Assembly (NCBI GenBank): GCA_036403155.1
Contig: DASWRM010000042.1
Span: forward strand, 113,463 to 164,047
Direction of reading: 5' to 3'
DNA length: 50,585 nucleotides
Source of the DNA: Gaiellales bacterium
GTDB lineage: Bacteria; Actinomycetota; Thermoleophilia; Gaiellales; JAICJC01
How positions within the stretch are numbered: position 1 is the first letter of the stretch; every line of letters begins with the position of its first letter. Below the pieces are notes generated by a model. It had not been told where the DNA came from. It saw only the letters and a list, made by a program, of their open reading frames with translations, and made no database searches. Position numbers and translations under genes: made by a program. Below, piece after piece: positions 16,369 through 24,691 of this stretch.

Positions 16369-17786
16369 GCGGCCCGCTCGAGCAGCTGGTCTACGGCTAC
16401 AACCACGTCGTCCTGGCGTACTTCGCGCTGATGAACCTGATGTACCTCGCGCTGCTGTACCACGCCGCCCGGGCGATGCTCGACCGCGTGCAGCGAGGCA
16501 GGATGGAGGCGATCGACGACCTGCTCCGCTCGCCGCTTGCGCCGGGCGTGACGGTCGTGGTGCCGGCCTTCAACGAGCAGGAGTGCATCGTCGAGAGCGT
16601 CCGGTCGCTGCTCGCGCTGCGCTACCCGCGGTTCCAGGTGATCGTCGTCAGCGACGGCTCGACGGACGAGACGGTCGCACGGCTCGAGCGCGAGTTCGCA
16701 CTCGAGAGGTTCCCCCGCGTGTACGTCCCCGGGATCTCGACTGCTCCGGTGCGCCGGGTGCTGCGGTCGCGGGACGAGCCGCGCCTGCTCGTCGCCGAGA
16801 AGGTGAACGGCGGCAAGGCGGACGCCCTCAACTGCGGCATCAACCTTGCGGACGAGGAGCTGGTCTGCGCCATCGACGCCGACGCGATCCTCGATGCGGA
16901 TGCGCTGCTGCTCTCGTGCCGTCCGTTCGTCGAGCAGCCCGACGAGGTGATCGGGACGGGCGGGATCGTCCGTATCGCGAACGGCTGCCGGATCGAGCAG
17001 GGCCGGGTCGAGGAGGTGGCGCTGCCGCGCAGCGGGCTGGCTGCGATACAGGTGGTGGAGTACCTGCGGGCCTTCCTGACCGCGAGGGCGGGGTGGAGCA
17101 GGGTCAATGCGCTGCTGATCGTCAGCGGCGCGTTCGGCGTGTTTCGCCGGGACGTCGTGCGCGAGGTGGGCGGCTACCGCGTCGACACGGTCGGCGAGGA
17201 CGGGGAGCTGGTCGTCCGGCTGCACCGAGCGATGCGCGACGCGGGGCGGAGGTACCGGATCACGTTCGTGCCGGACCCGGTGTGCTGGACGGAGGCGCCC
17301 GAGTCGCTCGCCGTGCTGCGGCGCCAGCGCAACCGCTGGCAGCGCGGGCTGGCCGAGATCCTCTGGTTTCACCGCGATATGGTCGGGCGCGGCCGCTACG
17401 GCGCGGTGGGCCTGCTGGCGCTGCCGGCGGCGATCGCCTTCGAGCTGCTCGGCCCGGTGGTCGAGCTGACCGGCATCGCGGCCGTCGCCGCCGGGTGGTA
17501 CTTGCACCTGCTCAGCGTGCGGTTCATGGTGGCGTTCATGCTGGTATCGCTGGTGTTCGGGCTGTTTCTGTCCGTGACCGCGCTCGCGCTCGAGGAGGCG
17601 TCGCTGCAGCGGTACCCCAGGCTGCGGCAGCTCGCGGGACTCGTTGTCTACAGCGTGCTGGAACAGCTCGGCTACCGGCAGCTGACCGCGATGTGGCGGC
17701 TGCGGGCGCTGCTGCAGGCGCTGCGGTCGAAGCACCGGGGGCACTGGGGTGCGATGGACAGGCGCGGGCTCGTCCGCGGGCGCTGA
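16365..17786 (+). CDS. Processive GT2 glycosyltransferase (polysaccharide synthase type)
   Basis: A 473-residue membrane synthase. One N-terminal membrane helix (about 8-30), a GT2 domain at about 55-300 with V-V-V-P-A-F-N-E-Q, the D-x-D motif (A-I-D-A-D-A-I-L), V-G-E-D-G-E-L-V-V-R (catalytic ED) and Q-R-N-R-W-Q-R-G (the QxxRW motif of processive synthases such as cellulose, hyaluronan and poly-GlcNAc synthases), then three or four C-terminal helices. It should polymerise and export a cell-surface polysaccharide; the sugar is not readable. GTG 16365 overlaps the HEAT gene by 4 nt. Confidence 0.9.
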   Translation: MSGPLEQLVYGYNHVVLAYFALMNLMYLALLYHAARAMLDRVQRGRMEAIDDLLRSPLAPGVTVVVPAFNEQECIVESVRSLLALRYPRFQVIVVSDGSTDETVARLEREFALERFPRVYVPGISTAPVRRVLRSRDEPRLLVAEKVNGGKADALNCGINLADEELVCAIDADAILDADALLLSCRPFVEQPDEVIGTGGIVRIANGCRIEQGRVEEVALPRSGLAAIQVVEYLRAFLTARAGWSRVNALLIVSGAFGVFRRDVVREVGGYRVDTVGEDGELVVRLHRAMRDAGRRYRITFVPDPVCWTEAPESLAVLRRQRNRWQRGLAEILWFHRDMVGRGRYGAVGLLALPAAIAFELLGPVVELTGIAAVAAGWYLHLLSVRFMVAFMLVSLVFGLFLSVTALALEEASLQRYPRLRQLAGLVVYSVLEQLGYRQLTAMWRLRALLQALRSKHRGHWGAMDRRGLVRGR

Positions 17787-17840
17787 GCCGCGCCGGGCCT
17801 GCGGGTCGGGGCGAGCCCGGGCTGGTGGGATAGCAGACGG

Positions 17841-17880
17841 CCGGTGAAAAAAAACTGCCTGGCACCTTTTTTTCACCCGG
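17841..17880. repeat. A8/T7 palindromic element between operons
   Basis: CCGGTG plus eight A, then CTGCCTGGCACC, then seven T plus CACCCGG: 13-base arms pair almost perfectly around a 13-nt core that itself holds TGCC-T-GGCA. It stands out in this G+C-rich sequence. It could end the GT2 transcript or be a small mobile/REP-type palindrome. Confidence 0.6.
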
Positions 17881-17949
17881 CGCATGGCGGAGCCGGAACC
17901 GGAGGCCCGGGCCAGGTGGATCCACGGCTCGGGTATCGTGGCGCTGCTC

Positions 17950-19146
17950 ATGGGAGAGTCGCCGAAGATCACCGACCCGCTCACTGCGCTCGAGACGGCC
18001 CGGCGGCAGTTCGACGAGGCGGAGGATTTCACCATCGCGATCGAGGAGGAGTTCGCGATCCTCGATCCCGACACCCTCGAGATGACCGCCGGCTTCGAGC
18101 GCTTCGCCGACGCCGCGGCCGGGCACCCGACGCTCGACGGCATGGTCGCCGGCGAGCTGATCCGCAGCGAGGTCGAGGTCAAGACCGGCAAGTGCGAGAC
18201 CTTCCCGGAGGCCGCCGAGACGATGGCCCGGCGGCGGGTCGCCCTGTTCGAGCTCGCGGACTCCCTCGGCTACCGGCTCTGCGCGGCGGGCACCCACCCA
18301 TACTCCCGCTGGCAGGATCAGCAGGTGATCGACACCCCGCACTACCAGATCGTCGAGTCCACGCTGCGGTACGTCGCCTGGCGCAACAACACGTTCGGCC
18401 TGCACGTCCACGTCGCCGTCCGCGGCGCCGACCGGGCGATCGCGGTGAACAACGCCCTGCGCACGGTGCTCCCCGAGCTGCTCGCCTTCTCCAGCAGCTC
18501 GCCCTGGCTGGAGGGCCGCCACACGCACCTGCATTCCACGCGAACCGAGATCTTCACGAAGTTCTTCCCCCGGTGCGGCATCCCCGACAGCTTCCGCGGC
18601 TGGGACGACTACGCCGACTTCGTCCGCTTCCTGATCGCCACGCGCTCGATCCGCGAGCACACCGAGATCTGGTGGAGCGTGCGGCCCCACCAGGCGTATC
18701 CGACCGTCGAGACGCGCATCTGCGACGGGCAGCCGGACTACCGCCGCTCGATCGCCCTGTCCGGCATGATGGTCGCGCTGACCGCCGACTTCGCCCGCCG
18801 CTACGACGCGGGCGAGCCGCTCCCCGAGCACCCGCATCGCGACCTCGAGGAGAACTTCTGGCGGGCGATCCGCTGGGGCATGTCCGGCGAGCTGATCGAC
18901 CTGGACGCGCGCCGCAGCATCCCCGCCGGGGAGCGGCTCGAGCAGCTCCTCGAGCAGGTCTCGGGAACCGCGCAGGAGCTCGGCATCGCGCCCTACCTCG
19001 ACCCGCTCCGCGAGCCGACGCTGTCCCAGCGGATGGGCCGGCGGCTCGACGAGGGCGCGCGCCTCCACGACCTGTGGCCGGAGGTCGTCGACAGCACCCA
19101 CCGCTCGGCCGGCGAATGGTTGGCCGCGAGGGAGCCGGCACGGTGA
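17950..19146 (+). CDS. Carboxylate-amine ligase, glutamate-cysteine ligase type 2 (YbdK-like)
   Basis: A 398-residue ATP-grasp-like ligase. I-E-E-E-F near residue 30 (Mg-ATP acidic cluster), R-S-E-V-E-V-K-T-G, G-T-H-P-Y-S-R-W and N-T-F-G-L-H-V-H-V-A are typical of YbdK/EgtA-like GCS2 proteins, which join a carboxylate (often glutamate) to an amine such as cysteine. A true gamma-glutamylcysteine role would feed glutathione or ergothioneine, but weak YbdK-type activity is equally likely. I prefer ATG 17950, with TATCGT ending 10 nt upstream; an in-frame ATG at 17884 would add 22 poorly conserved residues. Overlaps the next gene by 4 nt. Confidence 0.85.
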   Translation: MGESPKITDPLTALETARRQFDEAEDFTIAIEEEFAILDPDTLEMTAGFERFADAAAGHPTLDGMVAGELIRSEVEVKTGKCETFPEAAETMARRRVALFELADSLGYRLCAAGTHPYSRWQDQQVIDTPHYQIVESTLRYVAWRNNTFGLHVHVAVRGADRAIAVNNALRTVLPELLAFSSSSPWLEGRHTHLHSTRTEIFTKFFPRCGIPDSFRGWDDYADFVRFLIATRSIREHTEIWWSVRPHQAYPTVETRICDGQPDYRRSIALSGMMVALTADFARRYDAGEPLPEHPHRDLEENFWRAIRWGMSGELIDLDARRSIPAGERLEQLLEQVSGTAQELGIAPYLDPLREPTLSQRMGRRLDEGARLHDLWPEVVDSTHRSAGEWLAAREPAR

Positions 19147-19523
19147 GCGACCAGGAGCGCCGCGCGGGTGGGGCGGACCAGGAGCTGCGGCTGCCGACGG
19201 CGCCCGAGCTGGTGCTCTCGACGGCACAGCTGGCCATCGAGCTTGCAGCGGCGGCGATCGCCCAGCGCCGGGAGCTGGACCAGGCGCAGCTTGCCATCGA
19301 CACGGCGGACGCGCTGCTGCCGCTGGTCGGGCGTCTGGTGCCCGAAAGCCAGCTTCACCAGTACCGCCGCGCCGTTGCGGAGCTGCAGCTGGCCTACGCG
19401 GACGCGGTGAAGCCGCCCACCGAGCAGGCCTCCGAGCCGGCAGCCGCCGAGCCGGCAGCCCGCGAGCCGGCGGTGGAGACGCCGCCGCGGCCACCGATCT
19501 GGACCCCGGGAGGAGAGGTATGA
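19143..19523 (+). CDS. Small helical protein, DUF1844-like
   Basis: A 126-residue protein. Residues about 20-90 (L-V-L-S-T-A-Q-L-A-I-E-L-A, then L-A-I-D-T-A-D-A-L-L-P-L-V-G, then E-L-Q-L-A-Y-A-D) follow the spacing of DUF1844 proteins, which have V-L-S-x-A near the start and an A-x-x-x-I-D-x-L helix in the middle, but the match is distant. The C-terminus repeats a P-A-A-x-E-P-A-A type low-complexity stretch. GTG start and stop both overlap neighbours by 4 nt, so it is firmly in a ybdK-like/mtnP operon. Role unknown. Confidence 0.7.
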   Translation: MSDQERRAGGADQELRLPTAPELVLSTAQLAIELAAAAIAQRRELDQAQLAIDTADALLPLVGRLVPESQLHQYRRAVAELQLAYADAVKPPTEQASEPAAAEPAAREPAVETPPRPPIWTPGGEV

Positions 19524-20329
19524 GCGACACCAGTCAGCTGGCGGAGATCGGCGTGTTCGGCGGCTCGGGGTTCTACTCGTTCCTCGACGACGCCGAGGAG
19601 GTGGCGGTGGACACGCCGTACGGGCCGACGTCCGACCGCTTCGTGATCGGCGACATCGGCGGCAGGCGGGTCGCCTTCATGCCCCGCCACGGACGGCACC
19701 ACAGCCTGCCGCCGCACTCGATCCCCTACCGCGCCAACCTCTGGGCGATGAAGGAGATCGGGGTGCGCCGTGTGATCGGGCCGTGCGCGTCGGGCAGCCT
19801 CTCGAGGGACCTGCCGCCCGGCACGTTCGTCGTGTGCGACCAGTTCGTCGACCGCACCAGCGGACGTCGCGACACGTTCTACGACGGCCCGGTCACCGCG
19901 CACGTCTCGTCCGCCGATCCGTACTGCGCCGACCTGCGGCGCATCCTGCTGGATACCGGGAGGGAGCAGGGGCTGGACATCCGCGACGGCGGCACCGTCG
20001 TGGTCATCCAGGGGCCGCGGTTCTCGACGCGGGCCGAGAGCCGGTGGTTCAGCGCGATGGGATGGGGAGTGATCAACATGACCGCCTACCCGGAGGGCTG
20101 GCTCGCCCGCGAGCTGGAGCTGTGTTACGCCAACGTCTCGCTGATCACGGACTACGACGTCGGGCTGGAGGACGATCCCGACGTCGAGCCGGTCAGCCAT
20201 GAGGGAGTGGTCAAGGTCTTCACCGAGAACAACGAGAAGCTGCGCCGCCTGCTGTTCGATGCGATCCCCAGGATCGGCGCCCAGCCGCAGGACGCGTGCG
20301 CGACCGCGCTCGACGGCGCGCGCTTCTAG
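19520..20329 (+). CDS. mtnP: S-methyl-5'-thioadenosine phosphorylase
   Basis: Splits methylthioadenosine with phosphate into adenine and methylthioribose-1-phosphate, the first step of methionine salvage. In 269 residues it shows the phosphate loop G-G-S-G-F-Y, R-H-G-R-H-H-S-L-P-P-H and V-I-N-M-T-A-Y-P-E. T-D-Y-D near residue 215 favours adenosine-type substrates, because 6-oxopurine phosphorylases carry Asn there. ATG 19520 has aggagagg just upstream and overlaps the previous stop (ATGA). A purine phosphorylase of broader specificity cannot be excluded. Confidence 0.9.
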   Translation: MSDTSQLAEIGVFGGSGFYSFLDDAEEVAVDTPYGPTSDRFVIGDIGGRRVAFMPRHGRHHSLPPHSIPYRANLWAMKEIGVRRVIGPCASGSLSRDLPPGTFVVCDQFVDRTSGRRDTFYDGPVTAHVSSADPYCADLRRILLDTGREQGLDIRDGGTVVVIQGPRFSTRAESRWFSAMGWGVINMTAYPEGWLARELELCYANVSLITDYDVGLEDDPDVEPVSHEGVVKVFTENNEKLRRLLFDAIPRIGAQPQDACATALDGARF

Positions 20330-20396
20330 CGCCGCGCCCGAATCGCTCGTAACGTCACAACCTGAACCGCAACCCGCCTATTCAAGCCGGGGCCGC

Positions 20397-20405
20397 TGAT
20401 ACAAT
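20397..20405 (+). promoter_or_regulatory. Extended -10 promoter of hppA
   Basis: TG-a-TACAAT, an extended -10 box, 38 nt before the GTG start. No good -35 is seen. A Rex-type half-site GTCACAA lies at 20354-20360, about 40 nt upstream. Confidence 0.6.
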
Positions 20406-20443
20406 CGCGCGGTTGCCACTCGACCTTGTAAGGAGCTTGCCAC

Positions 20444-22492
20444 GTGAGTTCACTGGCTGATCATGCCGTCCTGATCGCGCTCATCTGCGGTGCTGCGGCT
20501 GTCGTCTACGGGCTCGGACTGACGCGCTGGGTGCTGAACCAGCCCGAGGGGTCCGACCGCATGAAGGAGATCGCAGGCGCGATCCAGGAGGGTGCTGCGG
20601 CCTACCTGCGCCGGCAGTACGCGACCATCGCCGTCGTGGCGGTCGTCGTCACGATCGCGATCGCGGTCGCGGGTGCGTGGACCGAGGACCTCGGCCCGAA
20701 GGTGGCGATCGGCTTCGTGATCGGCGCGGTCCTGTCCGCGCTCACGGGCTTCATCGGCATGAACGTGGCCGTCCGGTCGAACCTGCGCACCGCCGAGGCC
20801 GCCCGCAGGGGCCTGGCACCGGCGCTCTCCGTGGCCTTCAAGGGCGGCACCGTCACCGGCATCCTCGTCGTCGGCCTGGGGCTGCTCGGCGTCGCCGGCT
20901 ACTACGGCGTGCTGCGCGTCATGGACTACAGCGACCTCTCGGCGACCAAGGCGCTGGTCGGCCTGGCCTTCGGCGGCTCGCTGATCTCGGTGTTCGCGCG
21001 TCTCGGCGGCGGCATCTTCACGAAGGGCGCCGACGTGGGCGCGGACCTGGTCGGCAAGATCGAGGCCGGCATCCCCGAGGACGACCCGCGGAACCCCGCC
21101 GTGATCGCCGACAACGTGGGCGACAACGTCGGCGACGACGCCGGCATGGCCGCCGACCTGTTCGAGACCTATGCGGTCACCATCGTCGCCTCGATGTTCC
21201 TCGGCGCGCTGCTCGGCAACCATGAGGCGGTCGTGCTGCCGCTGCTGCTCGGCGCGGTCGCCATTCCCGGCTCGATCGTGGGCACGCTGTCGGTGCGGAT
21301 GTGGGGCAACATCAGCGTCATCTCGGCGCTCTACATCGGCGTCTTCGTGTCCGCGGCCATCTCCGCGATCGTCTACATCCCGGTCGTCAAGAACGTCGCC
21401 GACAACTTCGGCTTCGCGTCGTGGACGGACCTGTACTGGTGCGCACTGATCGGCCTCGCCATCACCGCGCTGCTGGTCGGGATCACCGAGTACTACACGG
21501 GCACGCGGTTCGGCCCGGTGCAGCGCGTCTCCCAGCAGTCGACCACCGGGCACGCGACGAACATCATCGCCGGCCTGGCCGTCGGCATGCAGGCCACGGC
21601 GCTGCCCGTGATTGTGCTGGTCGTCGGCACCGTCGGCTCCTACAAGCTCGCCGGCATCTACGGGATCGCAACCGCGGTCACGGCCATGCTCTCGATGGCA
21701 GGCATGGTGGTCGCGCTGGACGCCTTCGGCCCGATCACCGACAACGCCGGCGGCATCGCCGAGATGGCGGATCTGCCGCACGAGGTGCGCGACAAGGTGA
21801 CCGATCCGCTGGACGCGGTCGGCAACACCACCAAGGCGGTCACCAAGGGCTACGCGATCGGCTCCGCCGGTCTGGCGGCCCTGGTGCTGTTCCAGAGCTA
21901 CAACGACGAGCTGGCCAAGCAGGTGGGTCACAACGTCACCTTCCGGATCAACGACCCGTGGGTGCTCGCGGGCCTGCTGATCGGCGGCCTGATGCCGTTC
22001 CTGTTCGCCTCGCTCGCGATGGACGCGGTCGGCCGGGCCGGCGGCGCAGTTGTCGAGGAGGTGCGCCGGCAGTTCCGTGAGATGCCGGGGATCATGGAGG
22101 GAACCACGCGGCCGGACTACGCCCGCTGCGTCGACCTGGTCACACGCTCGGCCATCCGCGAGATGCAGCTGCCCGCACTGATCCCGGTTGCCATCCCGAT
22201 CATCGTCGGGCTGATCAGCTACCAGGCGCTCGGCGGCCTGCTGGTCGGCACCATCGTGACGGGGCTGTTCCTGGCCATCTCGATGACCTCGGGCGGTGGG
22301 GCGTGGGACAACGCGAAGAAGCTGATCGAGGACGGCGCGCACGGCGGCAAGGGCTCGCCTGCACACGCCGCCTCGGTGACCGGCGACACGGTCGGCGACC
22401 CCTACAAGGACACGGCAGGGCCCGCCATCAACCCGATGATCAAGATCACCAACATCGTGGCGATCCTGATCATCCCCCTGCTGACACGGTAA
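20444..22492 (+). CDS. hppA: K+-independent membrane H+-translocating pyrophosphatase
   Basis: Pumps protons across the membrane using pyrophosphate. The 682-residue chain has about 16 membrane helices and the two acidic signature loops, D-N-V-G-D-N-V-G-D with D-D-P-R-N-P before it, and near the C-terminus [11 protein letters not shown]. The switch motif reads G-N-T-T-K-A-V-T: Lys at the position called 460 and Thr at 463 mark the K+-independent class. It starts at GTG 20444 with aaggag 8 nt upstream and a leader of about 35 nt. A hairpin follows the stop. The gene is monocistronic. Confidence 0.96.
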   Translation: MSSLADHAVLIALICGAAAVVYGLGLTRWVLNQPEGSDRMKEIAGAIQEGAAAYLRRQYATIAVVAVVVTIAIAVAGAWTEDLGPKVAIGFVIGAVLSALTGFIGMNVAVRSNLRTAEAARRGLAPALSVAFKGGTVTGILVVGLGLLGVAGYYGVLRVMDYSDLSATKALVGLAFGGSLISVFARLGGGIFTKGADVGADLVGKIEAGIPEDDPRNPAVIADNVGDNVGDDAGMAADLFETYAVTIVASMFLGALLGNHEAVVLPLLLGAVAIPGSIVGTLSVRMWGNISVISALYIGVFVSAAISAIVYIPVVKNVADNFGFASWTDLYWCALIGLAITALLVGITEYYTGTRFGPVQRVSQQSTTGHATNIIAGLAVGMQATALPVIVLVVGTVGSYKLAGIYGIATAVTAMLSMAGMVVALDAFGPITDNAGGIAEMADLPHEVRDKVTDPLDAVGNTTKAVTKGYAIGSAGLAALVLFQSYNDELAKQVGHNVTFRINDPWVLAGLLIGGLMPFLFASLAMDAVGRAGGAVVEEVRRQFREMPGIMEGTTRPDYARCVDLVTRSAIREMQLPALIPVAIPIIVGLISYQALGGLLVGTIVTGLFLAISMTSGGGAWDNAKKLIEDGAHGGKGSPAHAASVTGDTVGDPYKDTAGPAINPMIKITNIVAILIIPLLTR

Positions 22493-22537
22493 CCGTCGCC
22501 GTCCGGCTTCACGCTGACCGCGGTTTCCGGGGCGGCG

Positions 22538-22559
22538 GGGCGCCGGTGTCCCGGCGCCC
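22538..22559 (+). terminator. Strong G+C hairpin after hppA
   Basis: GGGCGCCGG-TGTC-CCGGCGCCC, a perfect nine-base-pair stem 46 nt after the hppA stop. It lacks a T tract, as is usual for actinobacterial L-shaped terminators. Confidence 0.6.
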
Positions 22560-22568
22560 TCCACCCGC

Positions 22569-22574
22569 TATAAC
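22569..22574 (+). promoter_or_regulatory. -10 box of the first APC-USP gene, leaderless
   Basis: TATAAC six nucleotides before the ATG at 22581. Confidence 0.55.
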
Positions 22575-22580
22575 AACGCG

Positions 22581-24524
22581 ATGCCCGTAAAGCGCCGCCA
22601 AGCCGGGGGTCTCCACCGCGTTCTCGGCACGGCGGCGCTGTTCTCGACCGCGTACGGCAACGTCGGCTCGTCGATCTACTACGCGCTCGGCCTCGTCACC
22701 GCCTATGCGCTCGGTCTGACGCCGGTCGCGTTCGTGATCTCAGGGATCATCTTCTTCTTCACGGCGGTGACATACGCCGAGGCGACGGCGAGATTCCCCG
22801 AGGCCGGTGGGTCGTCGTCGTTCACCCGTCACGCGTTCAACGAATCGGTCTCCTTCTTCGCCGGCTGGGCGCAGATGCTCAACTACACCGTGACGATCGC
22901 CATCTCGGCGATCTTCGTGCCGCATTACCTGTCGAAGTTCTGGCCGGGCGGCCACCTCGGCACGCACCCCAACGACATCGCCGGCGGCGCGGTCGTCGTC
23001 GCGTTCCTGGCGCTGCTCAACATCGTCGGCGTCAAGGAGGCCGCGGGGCTGAACATCTTCCTGGCGCTCGCGGACCTTGGCACCCAGGCGCTGCTGGTCG
23101 TGATCGGCGTGTTCACCGTGCTCTCGCCGCACGTCCTCGAGACCAACGTCCATCTCGGCGTCGCGCCGAGCTGGCACGATTTCATCATCTCGATCCCGGT
23201 GGCGATGGTTGCCTACACCGGCATCGAGACGATCTCGAACATGGCCGAGGAGGCGATCGATCCGCCACGGCATGTTCCGCGGTCGATCATGTACGTCGTC
23301 CTTGCCGTCTTCGCGATCTACGCGTTTCTCCCGTCGGTCGCGATGTCGGCGATGCCGGTGCATCCCGCGACCGCGCAGGACGTCCGCGACGTCCAGACAT
23401 ACCAGTCGCCGCAGGCGGGGCTGAAGCAGGGGGATCCCACGTCCGGCCTGGCAAACCGATACGCCGGCGATCCGGTGGCCGGGGTGGTCGAGCACCTGGG
23501 GCTGCCCGGCACGGTGACCGAGGGCCTCGGCTATTACGTCGCGATCCTGGCCGCGACCATCCTGATCATCGCGACGAACGCCGGCATCATCGGGGTCTCC
23601 AGGCTGACGTACTCGATGGGTCAGCACAGACAGCTGCCCGAGGTCATCCGTCGCGTTCATCCGAAGTACAACACGCCGTACGTTGCCATTCTCGTATACA
23701 GTGTCATCGCGGTGCTGATGATGGTGCCGAACGGCGTGATCGGCTTCCTCGGCAACCTGTACGCGTTCGGAGCGATGCTGTCGTTCACCCTCGCGCACGC
23801 ATCCGTGATCTGGATGCGGCGGACGATGCCGTCCCATGACCTGCCGTGGCGCGGGCCGACCTCCATCTGCATCGGCGACCGCGACATCCCGACGTTCGCG
23901 ATCCTGGGCGGCATCGGGACGCTCGTCTCGTTCCTCGTCACGGTGGTGCTCCACTTCAGCGACTACGTCGCGCCCGTGGGCGTGGTCTGGCTCGCAATCG
24001 GGATGGTCGTGTACTACGTCTACCGTCGTTCGCAGGGCCTTCCGCTGAGCGTCACGGTGCTCGCACCACACGCGCTGGTGGGGCCGTCCGTCGAGGTCGA
24101 GTACCGCTCGATCCTGATGCCGATCGGCAGGGACCGCGTCGACGACGTCATGACCGCGACCGCCGTCCGGCTCGCCGCCGAGGCTGACACCACGCTGGTG
24201 CTGCTCTATCCGATCGAGGTGCCGTTGAACGTGTCGATGGCCGCCCCGCTCGTCGAGGAGACCGCGGAGGGCGAGCGGCAACTCCGCGAGGCGGCCGCGA
24301 TCGCGCGCGAGTACGGCGTTCCCGTGGTCACGCGCATCGTCCGCACGCGAAACATCGGCCAGGCGATCGTCGAGGAGGCGGAGCGCCGCCGCTCCGAGAT
24401 CATCGTGCTGGGCGCTCGCGACCGGATGAAGCCCGGTCAGCAGGTGTTCGGCCCACGCGTCGACTACGTCCTGCGAAATGCGCACTGCCGCGTGATGGTC
24501 GGCGCCGAACCGGCGCCGGTCTGA
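22581..24524 (+). CDS. APC-superfamily permease with C-terminal universal-stress domain (copy 1)
   Basis: A 647-residue protein: about 12 membrane helices (residues about 15-480) with the TM1 motif S-T-A-Y-G-N-V-G-S-S-I-Y-Y-A-L-G, and a cytoplasmic UspA-like domain at about 508-645 (S-I-L-M-P-I-G-R-D ... I-I-V-L-G-A-R-D). The usual Usp ATP loop G-x-x-G is not complete (G-A-R-D). The substrate could be an amino acid, or K+ by analogy with KimA, an APC-type K+ importer that also has a Usp-like cytoplasmic domain. The start is leaderless. A paralogue of identical length follows at 24692, and two TrkA/RCK genes lie 5 kb downstream. Confidence 0.88.
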   Translation: MPVKRRQAGGLHRVLGTAALFSTAYGNVGSSIYYALGLVTAYALGLTPVAFVISGIIFFFTAVTYAEATARFPEAGGSSSFTRHAFNESVSFFAGWAQMLNYTVTIAISAIFVPHYLSKFWPGGHLGTHPNDIAGGAVVVAFLALLNIVGVKEAAGLNIFLALADLGTQALLVVIGVFTVLSPHVLETNVHLGVAPSWHDFIISIPVAMVAYTGIETISNMAEEAIDPPRHVPRSIMYVVLAVFAIYAFLPSVAMSAMPVHPATAQDVRDVQTYQSPQAGLKQGDPTSGLANRYAGDPVAGVVEHLGLPGTVTEGLGYYVAILAATILIIATNAGIIGVSRLTYSMGQHRQLPEVIRRVHPKYNTPYVAILVYSVIAVLMMVPNGVIGFLGNLYAFGAMLSFTLAHASVIWMRRTMPSHDLPWRGPTSICIGDRDIPTFAILGGIGTLVSFLVTVVLHFSDYVAPVGVVWLAIGMVVYYVYRRSQGLPLSVTVLAPHALVGPSVEVEYRSILMPIGRDRVDDVMTATAVRLAAEADTTLVLLYPIEVPLNVSMAAPLVEETAEGERQLREAAAIAREYGVPVVTRIVRTRNIGQAIVEEAERRRSEIIVLGARDRMKPGQQVFGPRVDYVLRNAHCRVMVGAEPAPV

Positions 24525-24679
24525 TGCTGCACGTCAACCGCGCCCTCGCATACGTGTTCCTGGCGCTGGGAGCGGCGCTGCTCGTCGAGACCGCCGTCAT
24601 CCGCGGCGGCAGCGTTGGCTACCTGGCCGGCGCGGTGTTCCTGCTGCTCGGGTACATCCGCCTCCGCGCTGCGCGGTAG
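24524..24679 (+). CDS. 51-residue membrane protein between the two APC-USP genes
   Basis: ATG 24524 overlaps the last base of the permease stop (TGATG). The product has two membrane helices (A-L-A-Y-V-F-L-A-L-G-A-A-L-L-V and G-Y-L-A-G-A-V-F-L-L-L-G-Y-I) joined by a short T-A-V-I-R-G-G-S loop and ends in a basic R-L-R-A-A-R. It has no family I know. Tight coupling and membrane character suggest a small subunit or regulator of the permeases. Its TAG is reused as the first bases of the next promoter's -10 box. Confidence 0.6.
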   Translation: MLHVNRALAYVFLALGAALLVETAVIRGGSVGYLAGAVFLLLGYIRLRAAR

Positions 24680-24682
24680 GCT
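24677..24682 (+). promoter_or_regulatory. -10 box of the second APC-USP gene
   Basis: TAGGCT, overlapping the stop codon of the 51-residue gene, nine nucleotides before GTG 24692. Confidence 0.5.
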
Positions 24683-24691
24683 CCGCTCGCT

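Noticed and set aside
20450-22564. 704-codon open frame on the minus strand opposite hppA
   Set aside because: Shadow of hppA caused by high third-position G+C; it is Arg/Asp/His-rich with no recognisable motif.
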